Assembly (NCBI GenBank): GCA_019636275.1
Contig: JAHBXY010000057.1
Span: forward strand, 1 to 49,546
Length of the DNA stretch: 49,546 bases
Source: Planctomycetota bacterium
GTDB lineage: Bacteria > Planctomycetota > J058
Reading direction: 5' to 3'
The stretch's first letter is position 1; the number at the start of each line of letters is the position of its first letter. Shown here in pieces: positions 40,941-49,546 of the stretch. The position numbers and the translations under genes were made by a program. The notes under the pieces are model-generated. The model was not told the origin of the DNA. It worked only from the letters and a program-made list of their open reading frames with translations, and made no database searches.

Positions 40941-43900
40941 ACTTCCGGTCCTGGAAGAAGCCGTTGCCCTCCTCGAGCTGCTCGACGGCGCGGGTGTAGG
41001 CCGGCTTCCAGGTGAGGCCGCGGTCGTTGACGTCGCGCTGCGCCGCCTCGATCCGCGCCCGGAGCTGCTCGCAGACGCGCATGTCCTGCGCCGGGCCGAG
41101 CGAGGCCTCGACCGCGCGGCGGAAGCGCCAGGCCGCGTCGGTGTAGGCCTGCACGGCGCCGTCGGCGTCCTCGCGGTCGAGGGCCGCGTCGCCCGCGGCC
41201 TGCGCGGCGCTGCCCCGGGCGAAGTCCTCGGCGGCGAAGTCGCGCGCCCGCTGGGCCACGCACTCGGTGTGCAGGTTGTGCACGCGGGCGCGCAGGGCGA
41301 ACGCGTCGCGCAGGGCGGGCGCCTGCTCGAGCACGCGCGCGAAGCGCTCCTGCGCCTTCGTGTAGAGCTCGCGCGCCTGCGGGTACTCGCCCTTGAGGTA
41401 GTGGCTCTCCGCCTGCGAGTAGTCCTCCTCGGCGGCCCGGTAGCTCTGCAGCCGCTGCTGGGGGGTGAGCGCCGACGCGGCGCGCGAGCGCGTCTCCTGC
41501 GCCTCGGTGCGGGCGATCCCCACCGCCTCCTTGCCGCTGCCGGTGCGCCCGGCGAGCCGGTAGCCGGCGGCCGCCTGCTCGAAGAGGACCAGGGCGTCCT
41601 CGTAGCGGGCGCGCTCGAGCTGCGCGCCGCCGCGCTCGAACAGGTCGCGCGCGCGGCCGAGCTCGGCCGGCGCGAAGCGCTCCGCGCTGCGGGCCATGGC
41701 CTCGACGCGGGCCGCCTCGGCGCGCTGCCGCGCCTGCAGCGCGTTGACCATGCTGAAGGCCGCCGTGAAGGCGTTGCGCGCCTGGTCGAGCTCTCGCCGC
41801 GTCGCGGGGAAGTCCTCCTCCTGGCGCGCGGCGTCGCCGCGGGCGAGGGCGGCGTCGCCGCGGCCGACGACCTCGGCGACCGCCTGCTGGGCGGCCTGGC
41901 CCTCGAGCTGCGCCGCCGCGGCCTGGACGCTCTGCCGCGCCGTGTCGACCTCGCCCCGCGCGCGCGCCAGCTCCTCGAGCGCCTTGTTGCGGTGGTGCTC
42001 GACCTTGGCCGCGAGGTCGCGGTCGTCGGGCGCGAGCGCCAGCGCGCGCCGGTAGGCGAACAGGGCGCCGGGGTGGTCGCCCACGCGCGCCGCGCTGGCG
42101 CCGAGGGCCTCCATGCCCTGCACCTGCTCGCGCACCCGGCGCCGCTCCTGCTGCGTCTCGAGCTCCTGCAGCTTGGCGCCGATGTGCGCCCCCTGGTAGC
42201 CCGCGTCACGCAGCTTGCGCAGCCCCTCGCGGTAGAGGCGCATGGCCTCCTCGAGGTCGCCCGTGCGCTCGGCCTCCTGCGCGGCGCCGAGCCACTGGCC
42301 GAGCCGCGCCGTCTCGATGCGCGAGGCGATCACCGCCGGGTCGGCGACCGCGACGCCCAGGCCGAACACGAACTCGGCGAACGAGGCCTCGCCGCTCTCG
42401 ATCAGGTGGTCGCCGAGCGCCAGGACCGCGTGGCGCTTCTCGGCCAGCGCCTCGGGGTGGTCGGGGTCCTGGTGCAGGACCTGCTCGAGGGTCAGGATCG
42501 CGTCGTAGTAGGCGCGCCGCTGCTCCGCCGGGTCCTCGAGCCGCTCGGCGCGCGCGAGGTGGCCGCGCGCGAGGTCGAGCGTCGCCTGGCGCCGCTCGAG
42601 CGCCTCGCGTCGCCGCGCGCTCGCGTCCTGCCAGGCCAGCACCGCGCCCGTGCCCAGGAGGGCGGCCACCAGGCACACCACGCCGACCGGCCCGCGGTGG
42701 CGCCGGACGAAGCGCGCCGCCTTCTGCGCCGGGCCGGGCGGCCGGGCGAGGACGGGCTCCTCGGCGAGGAAGCGGCCGAGGTCGTCGGCGAGGTCCCGCG
42801 CCGTGGCGTAGCGCTGGTCGGGCTGCTTCTCGAGCGCCTTGAGGCAGATGCTCTCCAGCTCCAGCGGCACCTGCGGGTTGTGCTTGCGCACGGGCACTGG
42901 GTCGTCGCGGACGACCTTGAGCATGATCTGGTGGATCGAGTCGCCGTCGAACGGCGGGTGCCCGGTGAGCATCTGGTAGAGCGTGGCCGCGAGCGAGTAG
43001 ACGTCCGAGCGCGGGCCCACGTCGTCGTGGCGCCCGGCCGCCTGCTCGGGCGACATGTAGCAGGGCGAGCCGAGGGTGAAGCCGGTCTGCGTGAGCTTGC
43101 GCTCCTCCTCGTCGCCGGCGAGGTCCTTCACGATGCCGAAGTCGGTGATCTTCGGCTCACCGGTGTCGCGGGCCAGGAGGATGTTGTCGGGCTTCACGTC
43201 GCGGTGCACGACGTCGCGCTCGTGGGCGTGGTGCAGGGCCAGGGCGATCGCGCGGGCCACCTGCGCCGCCTTGCGCACGCCGACGCCCTCGTCCTTGATC
43301 ACGCGCTCGAGGCTGGGGCCGTCGACGAAGTCCATGACCAGGTAGGGGACCCCGCCGTCGCTGCCGGCGTCGTAGACGCGCACGACGTTGGGGTGGTCGA
43401 GGCGCGCGGCGATCTTGGCCTCGCGCTGGAAGCGGGCCAGGGCCTCCTCGGAGCTCTGCACGCGCGCCGTGAGGACCTTGACCGCGAACACGCGCTCGAG
43501 GTCGGGGTGGCGCGCCTTGTAGACGATCCCCATGCCGCCCTGGGCGACGCGCTCGAGGACCTCGTAGCGGCCGACGGTCGTCGGGTCGCGGAAGGGCGCC
43601 CGGCCGCGCGCGGCCGGGCTCGGCGCGCTCGCGGACAGCTCGGCCGTCTCGGCGTCGGGGGCGGGCGCCGGGGCTGCCGGGCGGCTGGCGGCGCCGCGCG
43701 TGGGCTCGTCGCCCGCGGCGAGCTCGTCCTCGACCTTGTCGTCAGAGGCCGAGGCCGATGCTGTCGGCGGCGCGCCGTCCTCCTTGCGCCGGGCCATCTT
43801 GGCCATGCGACGCACGAGGCTCACCTTGGGTCGGTCGATCACCCCCTTGAGCAGGAGGAGCTCGGCCAGATCCTTGTCGGGGTGGTAGCGCCGGCCCCAC

Positions 43901-43983
43901 TCGCGGATGTCGTCCAGCTCGCGGGGGCTCGCGAGGCGGTTCCCGAGGATGACCTTGGACAGCGCCTCGTCGGTGGCGTTCAC
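40879..43983 (-). CDS. Ser/Thr protein kinase with transmembrane segment and long repeat-rich helical tail
   Basis: 1034 residues from GTG 43983 (a weak GGGGGG upstream). An N-terminal helical segment (about 1-65: KVILGNRLASPRELDDIREWG, AELLLLKGVIDRPKVS) is followed by a disordered linker and a full kinase domain (about 140-400): VAQGGMGIVYKA, FAVKVL, HRDVKPDNILL, DFGIVKD, MSPEQAAG, DVYSLAATLYQMLTG. One membrane helix (GPVGVVCLVAALLGTGAVLAW) precedes about 550 residues of TPR-like and coiled-coil helices with recurring YxxAxxLYxEG patterns. All catalytic residues are present. The helical half probably senses or scaffolds. A TATCTT box (44026-44031, minus, in TGCTATCTT) lies divergent to the CoA-transferase promoter. 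Confidence 0.88.
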   Translation of the reverse strand: MNATDEALSKVILGNRLASPRELDDIREWGRRYHPDKDLAELLLLKGVIDRPKVSLVRRMAKMARRKEDGAPPTASASASDDKVEDELAAGDEPTRGAASRPAAPAPAPDAETAELSASAPSPAARGRAPFRDPTTVGRYEVLERVAQGGMGIVYKARHPDLERVFAVKVLTARVQSSEEALARFQREAKIAARLDHPNVVRVYDAGSDGGVPYLVMDFVDGPSLERVIKDEGVGVRKAAQVARAIALALHHAHERDVVHRDVKPDNILLARDTGEPKITDFGIVKDLAGDEEERKLTQTGFTLGSPCYMSPEQAAGRHDDVGPRSDVYSLAATLYQMLTGHPPFDGDSIHQIMLKVVRDDPVPVRKHNPQVPLELESICLKALEKQPDQRYATARDLADDLGRFLAEEPVLARPPGPAQKAARFVRRHRGPVGVVCLVAALLGTGAVLAWQDASARRREALERRQATLDLARGHLARAERLEDPAEQRRAYYDAILTLEQVLHQDPDHPEALAEKRHAVLALGDHLIESGEASFAEFVFGLGVAVADPAVIASRIETARLGQWLGAAQEAERTGDLEEAMRLYREGLRKLRDAGYQGAHIGAKLQELETQQERRRVREQVQGMEALGASAARVGDHPGALFAYRRALALAPDDRDLAAKVEHHRNKALEELARARGEVDTARQSVQAAAAQLEGQAAQQAVAEVVGRGDAALARGDAARQEEDFPATRRELDQARNAFTAAFSMVNALQARQRAEAARVEAMARSAERFAPAELGRARDLFERGGAQLERARYEDALVLFEQAAAGYRLAGRTGSGKEAVGIARTEAQETRSRAASALTPQQRLQSYRAAEEDYSQAESHYLKGEYPQARELYTKAQERFARVLEQAPALRDAFALRARVHNLHTECVAQRARDFAAEDFARGSAAQAAGDAALDREDADGAVQAYTDAAWRFRRAVEASLGPAQDMRVCEQLRARIEAAQRDVNDRGLTWKPAYTRAVEQLEEGNGFFQDRKFNLAKRRYERALGLLDTLTR

Positions 43984-44025
43984 ACGCGTCCCCCCCGCCC
44001 GCGTGGAGCCGGGACCGGACTGAAG

Positions 44026-44046
44026 ATAGCACCCTGCTGCTACCAT
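44026..44046. promoter_or_regulatory. Back-to-back -10 boxes of the kinase and CoA-transferase genes
   Basis: Minus: TGC-TATCTT (hexamer 44026-44031), about 40 nt before the kinase start. Plus: TGC-TACCAT (hexamer 44041-44046), 7 nt before the ATG at 44054, with no Shine-Dalgarno. Both are extended -10 types. Confidence 0.45.
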
Positions 44047-44053
44047 CGCCCGC

Positions 44054-45196
44054 ATGCTGGGCCGACTCCTCGTCCTCGACCTGACCCGCCACCTGCCGGG
44101 GCCTTACGCCACGCAGGTGCTCGCGGACCTCGGCGCGCGCGTGATCAAGGTCGAGGCGCCGCCCCACGGCGACCCGACGCGGCACCTGCCGCCGCACGGG
44201 CCCGACGGCGTGTCGGCCTTCTTCCGCGCGCTCAACCAGGGCAAGGAGAGCCTGGCGCTCGACCTCAAGCACCCGCAGGGGCCGGGGCTGCTCCTCGACC
44301 TGGCGGCGAAGGCCGACGTGCTGCTCGAGGGCTTCCGTCCGGGCGTCCTCGAGCGCCTGGGCGTGAGCCCGGCCGCCTGCCAGGCGCGCAACCCAGGCCT
44401 CGTGTGGTGCTCGCTCTCGGGCTTCGGGCAGGAGGGTCCCGCGCGCGACCGGGCGGGGCACGACATCACCTACCAGGCCTACTCGGGCGCCCTGTGGCTG
44501 AACGCGACCCCGGGCGAGCGGCCGCCGCCGCCGGGGCTGCAGGCGGGTGACATGCTGGCGTCGCTCGCCGCGCTGACCGGCGTGCTCGCCGCGCTCGTCG
44601 AGCGCGCGTCCACGGGCCGCGGGCGGGTCGTCGACGCGTCCATGCTCGACGCGCTGGTCTCGGTGCAGGGCCCGCACCTCCTCAGCCACCTCGCCGGCGC
44701 GCGCGCCGGCCCGGGCCTCGGCAGCCTCTCGGGGGCATTGCCCTGCTACCGCCCCTACGCCTGCCAGGACGGCAAGGCCGTCGCCTTCGGGCCGCTCGAG
44801 CCCAAGTTCTGGGAGACGTTCTGCGACATCGTCGGCCGGCCCGACTGGCTCGGGCGCCAGTTCGACCCGACGCTCCACGGCGACCTCGAGGCGCTGTTCG
44901 CCTCGCGGCCGCGCGACGAGTGGCGCCTGATCCTCGAGGAGGCCGAGGTGTGCCTCGCGCCCGTGCTCGACTACGACGAGGTCGTGACGGACCCGCAGGT
45001 CGTCGCCCGCGGGCTCGTGACGCCCGAGAAGGTCGCCCCGCCCGTGCGCTTCGCCGGCGTGCCCCTGCCGGGGCCGCGCCCGGCGCCGGCGACGGTGGGC
45101 GCGCACACGCGCGAGGTCCTGAACGACGTGCTCGGCCTGGACGAGGCGGCGGTCGACGACATGCTGGCCCGAGGCGTGGTGTCCGGTGGCGCCTGA
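44054..45196 (+). CDS. CaiB/BaiF family CoA transferase, alpha-methylacyl-CoA racemase-like
   Basis: 380 residues, ATG start 7 nt after TACCAT. N-terminus VLDLTRHLPGPYATQVLADLGARVIKVE; LALDLKHPQG; LLEGFRPGVLERLG; CSLSGFGQEGP. AGHDITYQAYSGAL supplies the His and LQAGDMLAS the Asp that act as bases in alpha-methylacyl-CoA racemases, so racemase activity is at least as likely as CoA transfer. The thiolase two genes downstream makes a branched or fatty acyl-CoA pathway plausible. Unlike the CoA transferase at 13965, the N-terminal GxxR-type region is of the racemase pattern. It overlaps the next gene by 11 nt. Confidence 0.85.
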   Translation: MLGRLLVLDLTRHLPGPYATQVLADLGARVIKVEAPPHGDPTRHLPPHGPDGVSAFFRALNQGKESLALDLKHPQGPGLLLDLAAKADVLLEGFRPGVLERLGVSPAACQARNPGLVWCSLSGFGQEGPARDRAGHDITYQAYSGALWLNATPGERPPPPGLQAGDMLASLAALTGVLAALVERASTGRGRVVDASMLDALVSVQGPHLLSHLAGARAGPGLGSLSGALPCYRPYACQDGKAVAFGPLEPKFWETFCDIVGRPDWLGRQFDPTLHGDLEALFASRPRDEWRLILEEAEVCLAPVLDYDEVVTDPQVVARGLVTPEKVAPPVRFAGVPLPGPRPAPATVGAHTREVLNDVLGLDEAAVDDMLARGVVSGGA

Positions 45197-45863
45197 GCCG
45201 GCGCACGCGATCGCCCGGCGCGCCGCGGTCGGCGGGGTGTGCGGGGGGCTCGCAACGTGGCTGATCTTCGCGGTCCTCGCGCACGTGCTTCATGACCACG
45301 CTTGGCGTCCGGGGCCGTCCGAGCTCGTGACGACGTTGGGCGTCACCGGCGCCTGGTGCGCCCTGCTCGTGGCGACCGTCGCCCTCGTCCGGCGCGCCCG
45401 GCTCCGGCTCCGGCCACCTCTCGTGGTGGCGGTCGCGTGCAGCGTCGGCCCGATCCTCTTGTGGGTGGGCACCTGGGTCCATGTGCTGGTCGAGGGCATG
45501 GGACCCGAGCGGGCAATGGCCATGTTCGGCGAGCTCGCGGAGATGCTGTTGTTCCGGCACCGCCAGGAGGCGCTCGCCTGGTACGCGAGCACCACCCTCC
45601 CCTTCGTGGTCCTCGGCCTCGCGCGCGCGCTGGGCCCCCCGCGCGGTTGGCTCGAGGCGCTCCTCGCGACGCTCGCCGGCGTGGCGGCGGCGGCCTCGCA
45701 CAACGCCCTCGACCACGTACCCACGTGGTTCCGCGCCGCGCTCGTGGCCATGCCGCTGGCCGCAAGCCTGGGCCTCCGCCTGGCCGACCGCCTCGTGGAC
45801 CGCTTCTTCCCCCCGCCCGCGCCCCCCGAGGGCGACGCGCCGGCCCCGCCAGCGATCGGGTAG
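45186..45863 (+). CDS. Polytopic membrane protein of unknown function
   Basis: 225 residues from GTG 45186, overlapping the racemase-like gene by 11 nt. Five to six hydrophobic segments: VGGVCGGLATWLIFAVLAHVL, LGVTGAWCALLVATVALV, LVVAVACSVGPILLWVGTWV, STTLPFVVLGLARAL, LLATLAGVAAAASHNAL and ALVAMPLAASLGLRL. A His-rich helix region (HVLHDHAW) and the C-terminal Pro-rich tail are soluble. I recognise no family. The context of acyl-CoA genes on either side gives only a weak hint. The ATG codons inside are less well placed. Confidence 0.65.
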   Translation: MAPEPAHAIARRAAVGGVCGGLATWLIFAVLAHVLHDHAWRPGPSELVTTLGVTGAWCALLVATVALVRRARLRLRPPLVVAVACSVGPILLWVGTWVHVLVEGMGPERAMAMFGELAEMLLFRHRQEALAWYASTTLPFVVLGLARALGPPRGWLEALLATLAGVAAAASHNALDHVPTWFRAALVAMPLAASLGLRLADRLVDRFFPPPAPPEGDAPAPPAIG

Positions 45864-45896
45864 TGTGTCCGGCCCGACAGCCGGAGGAGGACGAGC

Positions 45897-47045
<1,149 letters not shown>

Positions 47046-47208
47046 GCGATGCGCTCGCGAGGGGCGGGCGATCGGCGTGAGCCCGGGCCGGCACGAGTGT
47101 CCCGTTCCGCCCGTCGCTGCGATGGTTGGTGCGCTCTCGGCGTGAGCCCCGGGCCGGCACGACATGTCCCGCTCCGCCCGTCCCCATCGCTCGCGCTGGC
47201 GGGCTAAC
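47046..47208 (+). repeat. Family C element, copy C3
   Basis: Starts one base behind the thiolase TGA. 47048-47077 equals the reverse complement of 23217-23246. It holds an internal repeat of about 60 bp (CGGCGTGAGCCCGGGCCGGCACGA ... CCGCCCGTC twice; the second begins near 47137) and ends GGGCGGACGGGGACCATCGCTCG-like. It fills most of the 216-bp gap to the RING-finger gene. Confidence 0.75.
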
Positions 47209-47261
47209 TTGGCGTCGGTTCGCGGTGGAGTGATCTCGACGATTCGAAGCTCGAGGGGGCC

Positions 47262-47933
47262 GTGGGCGGTAAGAGGTCGAAGAAGCCGGCGCCGCCGGAG
47301 CCGCACGCGCTGCGCCACTCGCACGAGGGGCCCGCGGCCTCGCGCGCCTTCGGGGCGGGCGTGGTCTTCGCCGGCGCCGTGGTCGTGGCCCTCGTGATCG
47401 GCGCCAACCTCCGCCACCCGCTCCCGCTCGCGGCGGCCGTCGCGGCCTTCCTCATGGGCGTGGGGACGGTGACCGGGATCCTGGCGCGCGGCCGGCTGGC
47501 GGCCTGCCGCGCGCTCCTCGACCACGAGCACTGGGAACCGGCGATCGTCGAGCTGAAGCGGCTGCACTCGTCGCGCCGCGCGGTCGCCGACGAGGCGGCG
47601 TACCTCGTGGCCCTGGCCTACGACCGCCAGGGGGCGCGCACGCTGGCCCTCGAGAGCTACCGGGCCTACCTGAAGCGGCACAAGCGCGGGGTGTGGGCCG
47701 TCGAGGCGCGCGTGCGCGCGGGCGAGCTCGAGGCCGCGCCGCAGGTCAGCTCGCGGCCGGTCGAGGTGGCGCTCAACTGCCCCTTCTGCAAGGCGGACGT
47801 GGCCGAGGGCGGGACGACCGTCGAGTGCGGCGGCTGCGGCACGGCGCACCACGCTGGCTGCTACGAGGAGCAGGGCGGCTGCGCCGTCTACGGCTGCCAG
47901 GCGAAGACCGCCCGCGCGCGCGTCCGGGGCTGA
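47262..47933 (+). CDS. Membrane protein with prokaryotic RING-finger (Prok-RING_1-like) domain
   Basis: 223 residues from GTG 47262 (GAGGGGG just upstream). Two membrane helices (AFGAGVVFAGAVVVALVIGA, LPLAAAVAAFLMGVGTVTGI) are followed by a helical TPR-like hairpin region (about 80-145: EPAIVELKRLH, VALAYDRQGARTLALESYRAYL). The C-terminal zinc domain reads CPFCKADVAEG...VECGGCGTAHHAGCYEEQGGCAVYGC, with C-x2-C, C-x2-C, H and C-x-GC ligands. Prokaryotic RING-like domains occur in Planctomycetota and others; a ubiquitin-like system is not visible here. The element B2 begins one base after the stop. Confidence 0.8.
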   Translation: MGGKRSKKPAPPEPHALRHSHEGPAASRAFGAGVVFAGAVVVALVIGANLRHPLPLAAAVAAFLMGVGTVTGILARGRLAACRALLDHEHWEPAIVELKRLHSSRRAVADEAAYLVALAYDRQGARTLALESYRAYLKRHKRGVWAVEARVRAGELEAAPQVSSRPVEVALNCPFCKADVAEGGTTVECGGCGTAHHAGCYEEQGGCAVYGCQAKTARARVRG

Positions 47934-47934
47934 G

Positions 47935-48110
47935 TGACCGCGCTCACCGCTTGCTCTGCGAGCGAAGCGAGCAGATCGAGCGGTGGCGCGCATCCCCGAG
48001 CGGAGGCCGCGTAGCGGCCGGAGCGAGGGCGACAGGTGCCTCACTGCGGATCGGAGCATCGAGCCACGCGCCCGGACGTGGACATCAGAACAAGCGACGG
48101 CCGCTGTGAG
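47935..48110 (+). repeat. Family B element, copy B2
   Basis: TGACCGCGCTCACCGCTTGC... starts one base after the TGA at 47931-47933, matching B1 through to ACAAGCGACGGCCGCTGTGAG at 48110. GGCCGC-GTA-GCGGCC is a perfect hairpin here, where B1 has GGCCGCGAAGCCGCC. Confidence 0.85.
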
Positions 48111-48200
48111 GGCAGAGCCCCGGCCGGAGACGTCGCGCCTCGGTTCCTCGCGCCTGCAAGCGCCTCGAGCCGACGGGTTCGAGCCCACCAGGGCGCGAGA

Positions 48201-48393
48201 CCAGGCCCTGTCTTCAAAGATTCGAACTTGCACGCGACACGCCCAGCCACGGGTGGAACGGAGCAGCCAGCGAGGCGAGGCCGCGGAGGCCGAGGCGAGG
48301 AGGCGCGCGCGCGGCCGATATCGATCGCCGGATCCTATCGGCCGCGCGCGCGCCGCCTTGCCCGGCATCCGCGGCCGCAGCCGTCGTTCACAC
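48201..48393 (-). repeat. Family A element, copy A4 (most complete stem)
   Basis: Minus orientation, starting GTGTGAACGACGGCTGCGG at 48393, where its first G is the last base of the TAG stop of the 44-residue ORF. The 19-bp stem 48302-48320 with 48336-48354 is perfect, around the loop TCGATCGCCGGATCC (plus-strand reading). The tail is CTCGCCTCGGCCTCCGCGG, TTCCACCCGTGGCTGGGCGTG and CCAGGCCCTGTCTTC (plus strand, 48201-48215). The gap 48111-48200 holds no gene. Confidence 0.8.
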
Positions 48394-48527
48394 TACAGCC
48401 CGACGCGGCGTCGGCGCACGAAGCCGATCGCCGGCTGGGCGCGCGACGGCACCTCCCAGTCGATCTCCGAGAGCTGCCGCGCCAGCTCCTCCACGCTGCT
48501 CACGCCGCCCCGCTCGCTCCGCTCCAT
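48393..48527 (-). CDS. Small 44-residue protein of unknown function
   Basis: ATG 48527 has GGAGGAGG 7 nt upstream and the ORF ends in TAG at 48393-48395, at the very start of family A element A4, as real genes here do. The sequence begins MERSERGGVSSVEELARQL and continues SEIDWEVPSRAQPAIGFVRRRR. It is polar with one amphipathic helix, basic at the end, and has no membrane segment. It overlaps the end of the YfhO-like gene by 28 nt, so translation is probably coupled. No family recognised. Confidence 0.55.
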   Translation of the reverse strand: MERSERGGVSSVEELARQLSEIDWEVPSRAQPAIGFVRRRRVGL

Positions 48528-49546
48528 GGCCCGCCTCCTCCACCTCCCCGATCGGTCGGCGGTGGGGGCGGGCTTGAGCGCCCTGCGACGACGAGCGCGC
48601 CCACGGCCAGGGCGCCGAGCGCGGCGAGCGCGACGCCGGGCCACCACCACCAGGGCGCGTAGACGAACGTGACCACGCTGGCGCCGGCGGGGACGCGCAC
48701 GGCGCGGAACACGACGCCCGCGCGGGCCGTCTCGACCGGCGCGCCGTCGACCTCGGCGCGCCAGTCGGGGTGGAAGGCCTCGCGCACGACGAGCCAGCAG
48801 GGCGCGTCGGCCTCGACCGCCACCTCGATCCGCTCGGCCTCGAAGGACCGCACCTCGACGCGGGCCGCCGCCGGCGGCGCGCCGGGCGTCGCCCCGGCGG
48901 CGCCCTCCGGGCCCAGCACGACGCGCGCCCACGGGGCCCAGGGACCCTCGAGCAGGCCGTCGATCGCCGCCGGGAGGGTCGCGGCGGGCGCCGCGACGGT
49001 CACGCAGTAGGCCCAGTCGGGGCAGGCGAGGTTCTCGACCAGCGCGATGTCCGGCGTGACCATGGCGACGACCGGCAGCCCCTCGCGCTCGGCGGGCGTT
49101 AGCGCCTCCAGGTCGGCGCGGCGCAGGAGCAGGAGGGCCACGTCGAGAGTCGCCAGGCGCGGGGGGAGGGGGAGGCGCCAGGTGCGGGGGTCGGCGCGCA
49201 GGGCGGCTCGGGCGCGCTCCTCGACGGCCTCGAAGGCGATCGCCGCCCGGATCCCGAAGCGGTAGGGCGCGTTGGCCTGCAGCAGCGCGCCGAGGAAGCG
49301 GTCGTGGACGTCGCGCGGCGTGAGCCCCTCGACCGCCGGGAGCGTGGCCCCCTGGAGCAGCCGGGCGGGGTTGGCCTCGTAGCGCGCCGGCGACCCGGGC
49401 GGCCGCGCCCGCGCCGCCAGCGCCGATGCCAGCGAGGGCCGCGCGAGGACCGGCTGCCGCGTCGTCTCGACCCCCGGCCGGTAGGCGGTGAGCAGGTCGA
49501 GGGTCAGGAGGCCCAGCGCCAGGGCGACGAAGCGGCGCGGCCCGAG
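48500..49546 (-). CDS. YfhO-like membrane protein, C-terminal part (cut by the right edge)
   Basis: The minus-strand frame is open from the window edge to TGA at 48500 (348 codons visible). The edge end starts in a membrane helix (FVALALGLLTLDLLTAYRPG), followed by a soluble outer domain with YEANPARLLQG and VHDRFLGALLQANAPYRFGI. The C-terminal region has CWLVVREAFHPDWRAEVDG, PVETARAGVVFRAVRVPAG and VTFVYAPWWWWPGVALAALGAL as the last membrane helix. The ...yypGWrAyvDGk... and ...f.av.vpaG.h.v.f.y.P pattern is that of the YfhO family of large membrane glycosyltransferase-like proteins. The start lies outside the window. Confidence 0.75.
   Translation of the reverse strand, partial: LGPRRFVALALGLLTLDLLTAYRPGVETTRQPVLARPSLASALAARARPPGSPARYEANPARLLQGATLPAVEGLTPRDVHDRFLGALLQANAPYRFGIRAAIAFEAVEERARAALRADPRTWRLPLPPRLATLDVALLLLRRADLEALTPAEREGLPVVAMVTPDIALVENLACPDWAYCVTVAAPAATLPAAIDGLLEGPWAPWARVVLGPEGAAGATPGAPPAAARVEVRSFEAERIEVAVEADAPCWLVVREAFHPDWRAEVDGAPVETARAGVVFRAVRVPAGASVVTFVYAPWWWWPGVALAALGALAVGALVVAGRSSPPPPPTDRGGGGGGPWSGASGAA

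Noticed and set aside
48160..48200. tRNA-like T-loop GGGTTCGAGCCC
   Set aside because: The stem has only three to four pairs, no acceptor stem, D-arm or anticodon arm can be folded around it, and it lies in the tail between two repeat elements.

Overview
The window is very GC-rich (about 75% by eye) bacterial chromosomal DNA with dense, strongly third-position-GC coding. A Ser/Thr kinase fused to a formylglycine-generating-enzyme-like domain, a kinase with a long repeat-rich helical tail, a prokaryotic RING-finger membrane protein, a secreted CHAT/caspase-like protein and a paired Hsp70/DUF2760 operon together suggest a Planctomycetota-like organism. Myxococcota or a related high-GC lineage is the alternative. 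No rRNA, tRNA, CRISPR array, phage or transposase gene was found. Both window edges cut through genes.

Layout. 1-11.3 kb: a degenerate kinase cut by the left edge, a receiver-histidine kinase, the divergent kinase/FGE fusion, a secreted PepSY-like protein, a frameshifted secreted CHAT-like protein, and a two-gene operon of unknown proteins (an acidic coiled-coil protein and a protein with a decapeptide repeat). 11.4-17 kb (minus strand): a class III aminotransferase and a beta-ureidopropionase-type nitrilase (reductive pyrimidine or carbamoyl-amine catabolism), then a coupled set of alkaline phosphatase, cytidine deaminase and CaiB-type CoA transferase. 17-22.8 kb: an SGNH hydrolase and a giant fusion enzyme with NAD-dependent acyl reductase, acyl-CoA/ACP synthetase, acyl carrier domain and PlsC acyltransferase. 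23.3-23.7 kb: a small HTH regulator with a MucR-like C-terminal segment. 24-29.5 kb: a DUF2760-Hsp70-Hsp70 operon. 29.8-32 kb: a small lipoprotein and an Xaa-Pro aminopeptidase. 32.3-36.9 kb: a membrane GT-C glycosyltransferase and three GT2 glycosyltransferases. 36.9-49.5 kb: a HEAT/SEC-C protein, a tandem esterase lipoprotein, a GT87-like enzyme, the large helical-tail kinase, a CoA transferase/racemase, a thiolase, a RING-finger membrane protein, a 44-residue ORF, and a YfhO-like membrane protein cut by the right edge.

The most unusual feature is between the genes. At least three families of dispersed GC-rich elements (A, B and C here) lie directly behind stop codons, nearly always in the orientation of the gene they follow. 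Family A has six copies. It starts with a conserved stretch that can itself supply the stop codon (GTG TGA), and it contains a long hairpin whose stem sequence differs between copies while pairing is kept. Family B has two copies and family C three, in the same position. A separate recurring pattern is a TANNNT hexamer 6-8 nt in front of the start codon of several genes with no Shine-Dalgarno, which suggests frequent leaderless transcription.
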